Positions 24,724-33,722 of a DNA stretch of 39,607 bases are shown one piece after another. The DNA is from JAZDFP01 sp043801445. GTDB taxonomy: Bacteria; Planctomycetota; MHYJ01; JACQXL01. The notes under the pieces were generated by a model. It was not told the DNA's origin. It did not search any database and saw nothing but the letters and a program-made list of their open reading frames with translations. The stretch is from assembly GCA_043801445.1 (NCBI GenBank), contig JAZDMB010000047.1:1-39607 (forward strand), in the 5' to 3' direction. Made by a program: the position numbers and the translations under genes. The stretch's first letter is position 1, and each line of letters starts with the position of its first letter.

Positions 24724-26499
24724 ATGGAATTAAATCGCAAAATATCTCCCATCATATTCCGTTGTCTAAGTATTATTTTATGCGTAACAATCTTTTTTAG
24801 CCTTGCCTTATTAGCTCAAGAAAAACAAGCACCAGCTACAATATCATCATCTTCACCACCTTCATCAATAACAGATAAACCGTCTGTTCCGACTATTACT
24901 ATTGAATGGGTAGATAAACCACTTAGAGCCGCTCTAGAAACTATTGGTGAAATTGCAAACATTAATATAATAATTGATTTAAGAATATCTAACGAGGACA
25001 CCATTACAGTGACATTCAGAAATTTAGATTGGCATTCTGCACTGGAAGAAACTGTTATGATTGCTCAATGTATTTTAGAAGAAACAACACCTTCACTTTT
25101 CAGAGTAACTAAACCACCCACAATAAATATGGATATTAAAAATGCCCCATTAGATGAAGTAATCCGTAATATTGCTAAACTTGCTAGTATTAATATTATT
25201 CTCTCTGAAGATATTAAGGGTTCAGTTACGATGATATTGTCAGACGTGCCATGGATAGAAGCTTTAAATAACCTCGTTAAAACTGCTGGATTCAGTCTCG
25301 TACGTGAAAAATATAATGTTATTCGTATAGTTAAAGCTGAGACATTAAAAGAACAATTAGAAACAAGAATTTTCAGGTTAAAATATCTAATGCCTGGCGC
25401 ACCATTCAAAGCATCTATTACGACTCCTTATGCGGTTGGTAGTGTTAAAGCACCAGGTGATGCTATTAAAGAGTTTACCCTATTAAACATCTTGAAAAAT
25501 ATGTTGTCTCGCAAGGGAGGCACTCTTATTGGTTCTTTGGAATATGATATTAAGACAAAGAGTATTATTGTACAGGATATTAAAACCGTTCTCGACTCTA
25601 TTGAAAAAATACTTGACCAGTTAGATGTAGCTCCTAGACAAGTATTGATCGAATTAAAATTCGTTTCTACTACTAATGATGACCTCATTAATCTTGGGTT
25701 AAAATATGAATTTGGTGGCGCTGGCAAAGCGGACTTAATAACAGCAAAACCAAGCCCTTCAAGTGTTTCCACTACACTTCCTTTTGGCTTTGGACGCAAG
25801 CAAGATGCTTCTTTTAGTCAGTTTTTCCTAAGCTCATATGATGCATCTACTATACTAAGATTATTTAAAGGCGATACTAAAACAAAATTCATTCAAGAAC
25901 CTAATTTGCTCAGTATAGACGGAGAAGAAGCCACCGTATTTGTAGGCGAATTAATAAGGTATCCACAAACAAAAGTTACATATTCATCGGCTGGTATTCC
26001 CTTGTATGAATTAACTGAAGCAACTAACTCACCTATAAACGTCGGATTCCAATTATGGGTTACACCACATATAGTTCGAGACACAAATAAAATCATTATA
26101 AATCTTATTCCTCGCTTAGAAGATCTATCTGGAGCAGATAACGGTTTTGAGACATACGAGATTGGAGGACAAAGTCTTCGCCTCCCAAGAGTAAGGCAAT
26201 CAACTATTGTAACCAATCTAATTATAGACAGTGGGCAAACCGCAATTGTCGGAGGACTTGTGGATGAAAGACTTACTAAAGTACTCGAAAGAGTTCCTTT
26301 CTTAGGTGACATTCCACTTATTAGTAATCTATTTCGATATAAATCAGGAACTCTAAGCGAAAGAAAGCTATTAGTATTTGTTACTCCTCGTATTATAACA
26401 TCAGCAGAATCAACCGTTAAAATATTAGAAAATAAAGTTAAAACTGCAGAAGGACCCGTAGAAATAGATACTTCTAAAAAATGGAACTGGGTAAAATAA
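24724..26499 (+). CDS. pilQ: Type IV pilus secretin PilQ
   Basis: This 591-residue outer-membrane secretin forms the ring through which pili or substrates pass. A signal peptide (about 1-31) is followed by a Ser/Pro-rich linker and two consecutive small N-domains of the N0/STN type: the first from IEWVDKPLRAALETIGEIANINIIID, the second from IKNAPLDEVIRNIAKLASINIILS. An N1-type region follows, then the secretin core with LLSIDGEEATVFVGE, the hallmark VGFQLWVTPHI, and the C-terminal RQSTIVTNLIIDSGQTAIVGGL...ERVPFLGDIPLISNLF. Length is short to average for PilQ; there is no AMIN domain. The start has AAAGGAG nearby. A general-secretion GspD is less likely given pilMNO next door. Confidence 0.93.
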   Translation: MELNRKISPIIFRCLSIILCVTIFFSLALLAQEKQAPATISSSSPPSSITDKPSVPTITIEWVDKPLRAALETIGEIANINIIIDLRISNEDTITVTFRNLDWHSALEETVMIAQCILEETTPSLFRVTKPPTINMDIKNAPLDEVIRNIAKLASINIILSEDIKGSVTMILSDVPWIEALNNLVKTAGFSLVREKYNVIRIVKAETLKEQLETRIFRLKYLMPGAPFKASITTPYAVGSVKAPGDAIKEFTLLNILKNMLSRKGGTLIGSLEYDIKTKSIIVQDIKTVLDSIEKILDQLDVAPRQVLIELKFVSTTNDDLINLGLKYEFGGAGKADLITAKPSPSSVSTTLPFGFGRKQDASFSQFFLSSYDASTILRLFKGDTKTKFIQEPNLLSIDGEEATVFVGELIRYPQTKVTYSSAGIPLYELTEATNSPINVGFQLWVTPHIVRDTNKIIINLIPRLEDLSGADNGFETYEIGGQSLRLPRVRQSTIVTNLIIDSGQTAIVGGLVDERLTKVLERVPFLGDIPLISNLFRYKSGTLSERKLLVFVTPRIITSAESTVKILENKVKTAEGPVEIDTSKKWNWVK

Positions 26500-26512
26500 A
26501 TACCTTACGGGT

Positions 26513-27235
26513 ATGGCAAATGCTACAAAATTACAATTCTTGTTGCGCGTAAAAAAAAATGGACGTGCTAAATATATATCTCAACGAGAATTTCTTAATA
26601 TTATCGAACAATCAGTTCGTCGTGCGGATATCCCGATTATCTTTTCTGAAGGGTTTAATCCTCGTCCGCGCCTCTCCTTTACAACTGCCTTATCTGTAGG
26701 GGTTTCCTCAGATGATGAAGTAATATACTTACAGCTTTCAGAATGGTTAAATCCTAAAGACATTTTACAGGAAATCAACAAGAATTTAATAGAAAATATT
26801 ATAATTTCAACTGTAGAACCTTGTATGCCCCTGCGCCAAGATACATTAAATCATATAAAACCATATCAAAAAAACTACAAAGAAAATACTATCAGTAATC
26901 ATATTACTAATGGATTTAATGTTGAATATAAAATTACGCCCCTAAATGATATGACCTCAAACGAACTATTAAAATTATCTCATGAAAAAATAGAAAACTG
27001 GATGAATCAAAAAAATCAAATGATCCAACGCGAGTATATAAATAAAAATTTCAAGGAAATTAATATTAGAAATTATGTTCAAAAAATAGAATTAAAAAAC
27101 GATTTGCTTTTTTTGACTGTTAAAATAACGAATGAAGGGACGGCCAGACCTAATGAAATCATTCTATCATTAGGTCTTAGTGGGAACCTACAAGATGGTT
27201 CTTTTAGTATACATAAAATAAAAACTTTTATCTAA
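26513..27235 (+). CDS. DUF2344 / TIGR03936 radical-SAM-linked protein
   Basis: This 240-residue protein has the family opening LLRVKKNGRAKYISQREFLNIIEQSVRRADIPIIFSEGFNPRPRLSFTTALSVGVSS, typical of TIGR03936 (DUF2344). Members usually occur fused to or directly beside a large B12-binding radical SAM protein (TIGR03960) and near RNase G. Neither partner is in this window. The function of the family is unknown. It starts 14 bases after pilQ, so it may be transcribed with the pil genes. The middle part (from residue 115) is less conserved-looking and rich in Asn and Lys, in line with the AT-rich DNA. Confidence 0.8.
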   Translation: MANATKLQFLLRVKKNGRAKYISQREFLNIIEQSVRRADIPIIFSEGFNPRPRLSFTTALSVGVSSDDEVIYLQLSEWLNPKDILQEINKNLIENIIISTVEPCMPLRQDTLNHIKPYQKNYKENTISNHITNGFNVEYKITPLNDMTSNELLKLSHEKIENWMNQKNQMIQREYINKNFKEINIRNYVQKIELKNDLLFLTVKITNEGTARPNEIILSLGLSGNLQDGSFSIHKIKTFI

Positions 27236-27271
27236 TAATCAGTCAACACCTCTTAATAATACTAAATACAG

Positions 27272-28024
27272 ATGCTTATTACTGGTCATCAGCCTAATTA
27301 CTTACCTTATATTGGCTTTTTTCATAAAATTTCACTTGCTGATACTTTTGTTATTGTAGATGTAGTTCAATATGTTAAAAGAGGACCCTTTGGTTGGATT
27401 AACCGTAATCGTATCAGAACATCTAACAATTGGATTTGGTTAACGGTACCGGTTAAAACCAAAAATAAATTTTATCAATCTATTATAGAAACAGAAATAG
27501 ACAATACAACACCTTGGTCGCGAAAACATCTAAAAAGTATAGAAAGAAATTATCATCAAACACCATATTTCCATAAATATGCTGATTTTTTCTACCAAAT
27601 CTATCAAAAAAAATGGGATTTACTTACGCAACTAAATGAGGCAATTATTTTTTATATAATCGAAGCGTTGGGTATCAAAGTGAAAATTAGTCGCGCATCT
27701 CAATTAGAACTTAATTACTGCTCCAAACAAAATGATTCAATATTATCAAATAACTCAGCCACAGATTTAATCATAGAGATATGCCAAAAACTCAACTCAA
27801 ACTCTTATCTACATGGAAAACATGGCCATGATTATCTAGACAAAAACAAAATAGAACAATATAATATAAAATCTTATTATCAAGATTTTCGCCATCCATT
27901 ATACAAACAAACATATGAACCATTTATACCAGAATTATCGGTAATAGACCTTTTGTTTAATTATGGTGATAGAAGTCTAGAAATAATTAAAGATAGCGGC
28001 AAATATTTTGAAAAAACCCAATAA
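27272..28024 (+). CDS. WbqC-like family protein
   Basis: This 250-residue protein matches the WbqC-like family (PF08889): GHQPNYLPYIGFFHKISLADTFVIVDVVQYVKRGPFGWINRNRIRTSNNWIWLTVPVK is the family's hallmark N-terminus, with histidine and aspartate positions conserved. Family members lie in O-antigen and polysaccharide clusters and are thought to act in sugar or amino-sugar modification, but the reaction is not established. It is cytoplasmic (no signal or helix). It is followed five bases later by the WecA-like transferase, supporting a glycan role. Confidence 0.85.
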   Translation: MLITGHQPNYLPYIGFFHKISLADTFVIVDVVQYVKRGPFGWINRNRIRTSNNWIWLTVPVKTKNKFYQSIIETEIDNTTPWSRKHLKSIERNYHQTPYFHKYADFFYQIYQKKWDLLTQLNEAIIFYIIEALGIKVKISRASQLELNYCSKQNDSILSNNSATDLIIEICQKLNSNSYLHGKHGHDYLDKNKIEQYNIKSYYQDFRHPLYKQTYEPFIPELSVIDLLFNYGDRSLEIIKDSGKYFEKTQ

Positions 28025-28029
28025 AAACG

Positions 28030-29112
28030 ATGAATAACTGGTTAATTATTTATTTGATTGCCTTTCTATTGTCAGGCTTAACTTCTTATTTTATTACATT
28101 CCTAACAAGAATCATCTCAACCCGCTTGAAAATAATAGACAACCCTAGTTCTCTCAAAATGCATAAAGAACCTATCCCTCGACTGGGAGGAATCGGTATT
28201 TTTATCGGGTTTACTATCTCTACTATTTTATTGTTATCAAAACAATCAATAGTCGTCCGGTTTGGCTTATCAATACCTATGATTGACCATACGGTTTTAA
28301 GTATTATTATCGGTAGCAGTATTGTTATGTTAGTAGGGTTGTATGATGATATAAAAGCATCTACTTCTAATGGGATTACAGCAATAGCAAAATTGATAAT
28401 TCTCTTTGGAGTAACTATTCTTCTAGCACAAGGAGGAATTCTATTAAACTTTCCATTACCTTATACGATTAATTTCATATTAACTCTTTTTTGGATAGTT
28501 GGCGTAATCAGTGCTTTTAACGCAATAGATAACATGAATGGTCTTGCTGCGGGTTTAGCAATAATTGCATCTGGTACTTATGCTATTATTGCTCTTCAAA
28601 CTGGTCAGTGGTTATGGGGTATTTTAGCTGTTATATTAATGGGTAGTAATACTGGATTTTTACCTCATAATTTCCGATTCAAAAAACAAGCCGCCATTTT
28701 TATGGGTGATAGCGGCTCATTTTTTATTGGATTCACATTAGCCACGCTTAGTATTATGGGTGGCTGGTCAACAAGTCCTATTAAATCTGCTGTTATTCCT
28801 GTTATCATCCTTGGCGTCCCTATCCTTGATTTAATTTATGTTGTTATTCGCAGATATCAGCAAAAAATCACTACAAATATTCCTCAAATTATTACATACA
28901 CAGGACATGACCATCTTTCCCATAGAATCAGTCATTTTCTATCACATCGTCAAACAGTTTTATTTGTCTATCTTATCTCTTTTACGCTTGGAATTGGTGC
29001 AATTGCACTTAGAAATACAACAAAATGGGAAGCTATCCTTATACTTATTCAATATTGCTTAATATTCTCTATTATTATTCTCTTAATAGAATTTATTCAT
29101 AAATCAAAATAA
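28030..29112 (+). CDS. WecA/TagO-like polyprenyl-phosphate sugar-1-phosphate transferase
   Basis: This 360-residue polytopic enzyme (about ten or eleven helices) transfers a sugar-1-phosphate, usually GlcNAc-1-P, to undecaprenyl phosphate, the first step of surface polysaccharide synthesis. It carries the MraY/WecA signatures: HKEPIPRLGGIGIF, the magnesium motif GLYDDI, NAIDNMNGLAAG, FMGDSGSFFIGF, and the sugar-recognition GHDHLSHRI, which fits the WecA/TagO pattern better than MraY. No mur genes flank it, which also argues against MraY. It is the last plus-strand gene of this group and is convergent with the next gene. Confidence 0.9.
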   Translation: MNNWLIIYLIAFLLSGLTSYFITFLTRIISTRLKIIDNPSSLKMHKEPIPRLGGIGIFIGFTISTILLLSKQSIVVRFGLSIPMIDHTVLSIIIGSSIVMLVGLYDDIKASTSNGITAIAKLIILFGVTILLAQGGILLNFPLPYTINFILTLFWIVGVISAFNAIDNMNGLAAGLAIIASGTYAIIALQTGQWLWGILAVILMGSNTGFLPHNFRFKKQAAIFMGDSGSFFIGFTLATLSIMGGWSTSPIKSAVIPVIILGVPILDLIYVVIRRYQQKITTNIPQIITYTGHDHLSHRISHFLSHRQTVLFVYLISFTLGIGAIALRNTTKWEAILILIQYCLIFSIIILLIEFIHKSK

Positions 29113-29397
29113 TTAACATATCACAACTCCATTCTACAGTCAACTTCAATTAACATACAACTTCTTATTGGTATAATGACTTTTAATGAACGTATTTGAT
29201 AAATGAAAAATACTTATTATTGAATTAAAACTTATATGATAAAAAAGCGGATGGTTTATTATCAGCACGAATGCAACTAAAAAACTATACTAATGAAAAA
29301 TATTCATTAAATACTAATTTAAGCAGTGCACCAAAATATCATTATTTACTGTTGATTATATATCTGACCTGTTGATATTTCTTTGCAGAAAAACACC
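29113..29397. other. AT-rich convergent intergenic region
   Basis: Between the convergent transferase and unknown-protein genes are 285 very AT-rich bases. I see no gene, no strong hairpin and no clear terminator. Short related strings (TGAAAAATACTTATT at about 29204 and TGAAAAATATTCATT at about 29294) recur once. Confidence 0.45.
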
Positions 29398-30450
29398 TTA
29401 TTTGGTTTGCTCGGATATTTCGAATTGATTCAGATTTTTATTATAGGTCAATTTTTCTTTATTAATATACCACCATTCCTGCCATAATTTAATAGACTTT
29501 TGGTTTTCTTCAGATGATGCTTCCGTTTCCGTATCGTAATTAAAAGATAGTCCTGTAAGACGTCGCAGAAGAAACCAACCACTCCATCTGATTTCTGGGT
29601 TTTCATCTTCCAATGAGTCTATCATCTTTTTAAGAGTATTTTTTTCATCAATCGGCCCATAATTTCTGACTACCCATTGAGGTGCTGTTATTATTTCTGT
29701 TAGCGCCTGAGATTGTTTATTAAATTCACCCCCCTCACAAATATAGGTTATCTTTCTAATACGATTCTCATATTCAAATGTCGGTTCCTTACTGATAGGG
29801 ATTCGTTTATCTTTGAGTGCATCTTTGATATCTCGTTCAATATGTGAATTCTTGACTTCTTCAGATTGAATCTCATCGGAATATCTTCTTTTTACAGAAT
29901 CTAATAATCCACCAATCATTATCTCGAAAGTTTTGGCTTGCCGATCAACATTTTCAAATATAGCCAAACCAATTATTTTTTCATTAGACAAGATTGTCTG
30001 TTTAGTTCGTAATTCCTGGCAATTCAAATAAAAAAACTTACTTTTAAAATCGTTAACCTTATCTTTTCTAACTCCCAAAGACAAACCTAAAAGTTTTTCT
30101 TCAGCAAATATAATCTCGTCTTCTACAAGAGGGTGTAATGAATCCTGGTAATACTTTACTTTTGGAGAGTAACCGGCAGCAATAAGATCAGGATGATGCA
30201 AATCCATCTTAAGACAAACATCTATGTAAAGTGGAATCGTTTTGTCCGATTTATTTGTAAGAGTGTAAATAAAGTAGTAGTAATTTATTAGTTTATTAGA
30301 AGAATCGACATAAGTGAATATCTTCAACGGCTGATATTCAAAATCTATTTCCCATCTTTTTTTAAGTTCAATGTAAGCATTAGTAATATTACATAGAACT
30401 ATAAAAAAAACTATGGAAAGTAAAACACGATAAAAAGATAATTTTATCAT
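29398..30450 (-). CDS. Exported protein of unknown function
   Basis: I do not recognise this 350-residue protein. A signal peptide (about residues 1-25, ending NAY) is followed by a beta-rich domain with a run of phrases on force-like structure (YYFIYTLTNKSDKTIPLYIDVCLKMD), suggesting an immunoglobulin-like fold. The region 185-230 is charged and helical. The C-terminus NPEIRWSGWFLLRRLTGLSFNYDTE...KLWQEWWYINKEKL resembles a final HEAT repeat followed by a W-x-x-WW motif; the repeat lipoprotein at 8055-11417 has a comparable QWKEWYQANKDKI after its HEAT region. It is 67 bases downstream of the prepilin gene and may share its promoter. Confidence 0.7.
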   Translation of the reverse strand: MIKLSFYRVLLSIVFFIVLCNITNAYIELKKRWEIDFEYQPLKIFTYVDSSNKLINYYYFIYTLTNKSDKTIPLYIDVCLKMDLHHPDLIAAGYSPKVKYYQDSLHPLVEDEIIFAEEKLLGLSLGVRKDKVNDFKSKFFYLNCQELRTKQTILSNEKIIGLAIFENVDRQAKTFEIMIGGLLDSVKRRYSDEIQSEEVKNSHIERDIKDALKDKRIPISKEPTFEYENRIRKITYICEGGEFNKQSQALTEIITAPQWVVRNYGPIDEKNTLKKMIDSLEDENPEIRWSGWFLLRRLTGLSFNYDTETEASSEENQKSIKLWQEWWYINKEKLTYNKNLNQFEISEQTK

Positions 30451-30517
30451 ATCTTTTTTTGATTTAATATAGTCCTGATTGTATGTATTCAGAATAAATA
30501 ATAAGAATAATTATAAC

Positions 30518-31054
30518 TTATTCCTCAAGGGATGTATCAGCTTCTTGCCATTCAGTCGTATTATACTTAACCTCTAAAACTTTCCCTCCCCAATAAAGAA
30601 CACTAATAGGATTTTGACCTCCATGATTTTGTGCCACATCTGCTCCGATGGGGTCTGTTTCTTTAAGAGCATCGCTCGCATCAAAATTTGGTCCGCGATA
30701 ATGACAGATACCAACTGACCCAACTCCACCTTTTATTGGACATATATATAACGCATCTCTACTCTTCTCTTGTAAAACAGCAGTATCAGAAGTCGGTTCA
30801 GTTCTCAAAGCTTCCCAGAATTTCGCTCCTCTGTAACTATCACCACGAGGATAGAGTTTGAATTGAGCATCATACTGTATCAAAGCCTGATATAATTTTG
30901 CAAGATTATCTCGGCATTTCAGCAACTTCGTTTCTCTTCTTATATTTGCCATGCTTGGTATAATAATTGTTGCCAATATACCTATAATAGTAATAACAAC
31001 AAGCAGTTCTATCAAAGTAAAACCTTTTTTATTTACCTGATTATTTCTTATCAT
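30518..31054 (-). CDS. Type II/IV prepilin-like protein
   Basis: This 178-residue protein has a short basic leader and the prepilin peptidase site KKG-FTLIELLVVITIIGILATIIIPSM (cleavage after G11, E16 at +5). The body resembles pseudopilins with a long N-terminal helix (RRETKLLKCRDNLAKLYQALIQYDAQFKLYPRG) and a C-terminal head including QNHGGQNPISVLYWGGKV, which recalls the H-x9-DG head of planctomycete and related prepilins. It would be processed by PilD and assembled by the machinery whose PilM-Q parts are encoded at 20.7-26.5 kb. The start ATG 31054 has a good GAGGAGG site, and a strong promoter-like site lies upstream (31100-31127). Confidence 0.9.
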   Translation of the reverse strand: MIRNNQVNKKGFTLIELLVVITIIGILATIIIPSMANIRRETKLLKCRDNLAKLYQALIQYDAQFKLYPRGDSYRGAKFWEALRTEPTSDTAVLQEKSRDALYICPIKGGVGSVGICHYRGPNFDASDALKETDPIGADVAQNHGGQNPISVLYWGGKVLEVKYNTTEWQEADTSLEE

Positions 31055-31099
31055 TATCGTATCCTCCTCATCTTTTTTACTTCTATTAATTCTATTATA

Positions 31100-31127
31100 A
31101 TTATATATCTATTTTTATAGGAGTCAA
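31100..31127 (-). promoter_or_regulatory. Strong sigma-70-like promoter of the prepilin gene
   Basis: On the minus strand, TTGACT (31122-31127) is followed by a 16-base spacer and a perfect TATAAT (31100-31105). The predicted start of transcription is about 40 bases before the prepilin ATG, leaving a short leader that includes the GAGGAGG ribosome site. Confidence 0.65.
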
Positions 31128-31222
31128 GTAATTTCCAATATATTCCATTATTAATTAGCTGTAATACTTGATTTCACTTATCAAATAACTACTTGCAGGA
31201 ATCTCAAAAACTAACTAATTTT

Positions 31223-32482
31223 CTAAGTTCCTTCACCCCAACTGACTAAATATTTTTTCTGCTTTTCAGTAAGTGAATCAATTTTTGTTCCCATTGTTTC
31301 GAGTTTTAATTTAGCTATCCAGTTTTCTATTGCAACTGGCACAGGATAAACTTTTGGTTTAAGTTTATTAGTATTTTTTATCGCGTACTCAGTTGTTAAA
31401 GCTTGCGTAGCAAAACTCATATCCATTACAGTCGCAGGATGCCCTTCGGCGCAGGCAAGATTAACTAACCGTCCTTGACCTAAAAGGAAAATTGATTTTT
31501 TATTACTCAAAACATACTCTTCAACATTAGGTCTAATATCTTTCTTTATCTTTTTACTTAACTGTTCTAATGAAGGTATATCTATTTCAACGTTGAAATG
31601 ACCGGAATTAGCAATTATCGCACCGTTTTTCATTAATACAAAATGTTCCCGTCTCAAAACGGAAATATCACCTGTAAGCGTGCAAAAAATATCGCCAATT
31701 TTAGCCGCATCCCTCATAGGCATCACATCAAAACCATCCATAATAGCTTCTATAGCTTTTAATGGATTTACCTCAGTTATAATAACACGAGCCCCGAGCC
31801 CTTTAGCACGCATTGCGAACCCCCGACCGCACCAACCGTAACCGGCTACTATTAATACTTTACCGGCAAACAGGATATTTGTAGCTCTTATAATGCCGTC
31901 TAATGTTGATTGCCCTGTACCATACCGATTGTCAAAAAGATATTTAGTCTGTGCATCATTAACGGCAAAGATAGGATATAACAAAGCATTGTCTCTTTCC
32001 ATTGCTCTTAATCTGATAACTCCTGTTGTAGTCTCTTCCATACCGGCAATAATATGGTTAATCTTATCTCGTTCTTGAGAATGAATTAACGAAACCAAAT
32101 CAGCGCCATCATCAATGGTTATATGTGGATTATAAGAAAGGACTGCTTTTATATGTTTGTAATAATTATTCCTATTAACACCTCTATAAGCAAATACAGG
32201 AATATGATAGTTTTTAACCAGAGCTGCTGAAACATCATCCTGAGTAGAAAGAGGATTAGAAGCGCATATAAAAACTTGGGCGCCGCCAGCCGATAGAGTC
32301 CGGACTAAATTTGCCGTCTCTGAAGTAACATGAAGACACGCCGCGATGCGTTTACCTCTCAATGGTTTTTCACGGCTAAAACGCTCGCGAATCTTTGTCA
32401 CAACCGGCATATGCTTTTCAGCCCAGTCTATTTTATTTTGCCCTATTTTCGCTAACTTAATATCTTTGATGTCATATTTCAT
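31223..32482 (-). CDS. ahcY: Adenosylhomocysteinase (S-adenosylhomocysteine hydrolase)
   Basis: AhcY reversibly splits S-adenosylhomocysteine into adenosine and homocysteine using bound NAD. This 419-residue protein is of the shorter type, lacking the roughly 40-residue insertion of many bacterial enzymes. Visible features are the substrate segment CLHVTSETANLVRTLSAGGAQV, the catalytic DDGADL and GMEETTTGV, the NAD-binding GYGWCGRGFAMRAKGLGA, and the C-terminal CAEGHPATVMDMSFATQAL. It starts four bases within metK (overlap 32479-32482), a coupled pair that cycles SAM to SAH to homocysteine. No SAH or SAM riboswitch was recognised upstream. Confidence 0.96.
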   Translation of the reverse strand: MKYDIKDIKLAKIGQNKIDWAEKHMPVVTKIRERFSREKPLRGKRIAACLHVTSETANLVRTLSAGGAQVFICASNPLSTQDDVSAALVKNYHIPVFAYRGVNRNNYYKHIKAVLSYNPHITIDDGADLVSLIHSQERDKINHIIAGMEETTTGVIRLRAMERDNALLYPIFAVNDAQTKYLFDNRYGTGQSTLDGIIRATNILFAGKVLIVAGYGWCGRGFAMRAKGLGARVIITEVNPLKAIEAIMDGFDVMPMRDAAKIGDIFCTLTGDISVLRREHFVLMKNGAIIANSGHFNVEIDIPSLEQLSKKIKKDIRPNVEEYVLSNKKSIFLLGQGRLVNLACAEGHPATVMDMSFATQALTTEYAIKNTNKLKPKVYPVPVAIENWIAKLKLETMGTKIDSLTEKQKKYLVSWGEGT

Positions 32483-33645
32483 TTTTTCAATGCCTTTCTT
32501 AGTATATCTACCTTATCAGTTATTTCCCATGTATAGCCGGGCCCCTTTATACCAAAATGACCGTATCTCGCAGTATGTTTATATATAGGCCTGCGTAAAT
32601 GAAGATGATTAATTATCCCGCCCGGAGTCAAGTCGAAGTTTTTCCTGACTAATCCGATAATCTTTTCTTCATCTATTTGGGCTGTGCCAAATGTTTCCAC
32701 ATCAACAGTCACAGGCTCCGCAACACCGATAGAATAAGCTAATTGAACCTCGCATCGATTAGCTAATCCTGACGCAACTATATTCTTAGCAACATATCTT
32801 GCTGCATACGAAGCGCTCCGGTCAACCTTAGTCGGGTCTTTACCTGAAAAAGCGCCTCCGCCATGAGTCCCCATACTTCCGTATGTATCTACAACAACCT
32901 TGCGGCCTGTTAAACCGCAATCAGCATATGGTCCGCCTAAAACAAACCTGCCTGTCGGATTAATAAGAATCTTTGTTTTATTATCCATTAAATGTCTTGG
33001 TATTATAGGATTAATAATATGTTTTATTAAATCTTTTGTTATCTTGGAATGGCTGACTTCAGGATTATGTTGAAGAGAAAGAATTATCGTATTTACTCTA
33101 ACCGGATGGTCATTATCGTAATCTATTGTTACCTGAGACTTGCCATCAGGTCTGAGGTAAGGCAAAATGCTTTGCTGTCTAACCGAAGCAGCACGATTAA
33201 CAAGTTTTCTCGCTAACATAATCGGTAAAGGCATCAATTCCGCCGTTTCACGGCAGGCATAACCGAACATGATTCCCTGGTCGCCGGCGCCTAATTTCTT
33301 ATTACTCTTTTCATTAACACCCTGGGCAATATCCGGTGATTGCTTCTGAATGCATGTCAGAACAGAACATGTTTCATAATCAAAACCCATCTTGGCATCA
33401 GTATAACCGATTTCCTTAATGGTCTGCCTTACGATATCAGGAATTTCCACGTAAGTCTTGGTAGTGATTTCACCTGCAACAATAACCATACCGGTTTTGA
33501 CCATCGTCTCGCAGGCAACTCGCGCCATAGGATCATGTACAATAATTCCATCAAGAATCGCATCGGAAATCTGGTCGCATATCTTATCAGGATGTCCCAT
33601 ACAAACTGATTCCGAAGTAAACTCCCGTCTGGCTCGTCTCTTCAT
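32479..33645 (-). CDS. metK: S-adenosylmethionine synthetase
   Basis: MetK makes SAM from methionine and ATP. This 388-residue protein carries GHPDKICDQISDAILD near the N-terminus, the P-loop-like GAGDQGIMFGYA, and the signature GGGAFSGKDPTKVDRSA. All three structural repeats are present at normal length. A very good ribosome site (AAGGAGG) precedes ATG 33645. It is the first of a coupled pair with ahcY. The 77-base spacer to kdtA upstream is AT-rich with no clear promoter, so co-transcription with kdtA is possible. Confidence 0.97.
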   Translation of the reverse strand: MKRRARREFTSESVCMGHPDKICDQISDAILDGIIVHDPMARVACETMVKTGMVIVAGEITTKTYVEIPDIVRQTIKEIGYTDAKMGFDYETCSVLTCIQKQSPDIAQGVNEKSNKKLGAGDQGIMFGYACRETAELMPLPIMLARKLVNRAASVRQQSILPYLRPDGKSQVTIDYDNDHPVRVNTIILSLQHNPEVSHSKITKDLIKHIINPIIPRHLMDNKTKILINPTGRFVLGGPYADCGLTGRKVVVDTYGSMGTHGGGAFSGKDPTKVDRSASYAARYVAKNIVASGLANRCEVQLAYSIGVAEPVTVDVETFGTAQIDEEKIIGLVRKNFDLTPGGIINHLHLRRPIYKHTARYGHFGIKGPGYTWEITDKVDILRKALKK

Positions 33646-33722
33646 AAATAATTACCTCCTTCTTAAAATATCAAAACACATTACTATTAAACTATTAATA
33701 TCGTCATCTTTAATATATTAGT

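Noticed and set aside
33646..33722. SAM or SAH riboswitch before metK
   Set aside because: The 77-base spacer is AT-rich without the paired conserved blocks of known SAM or SAH riboswitches.
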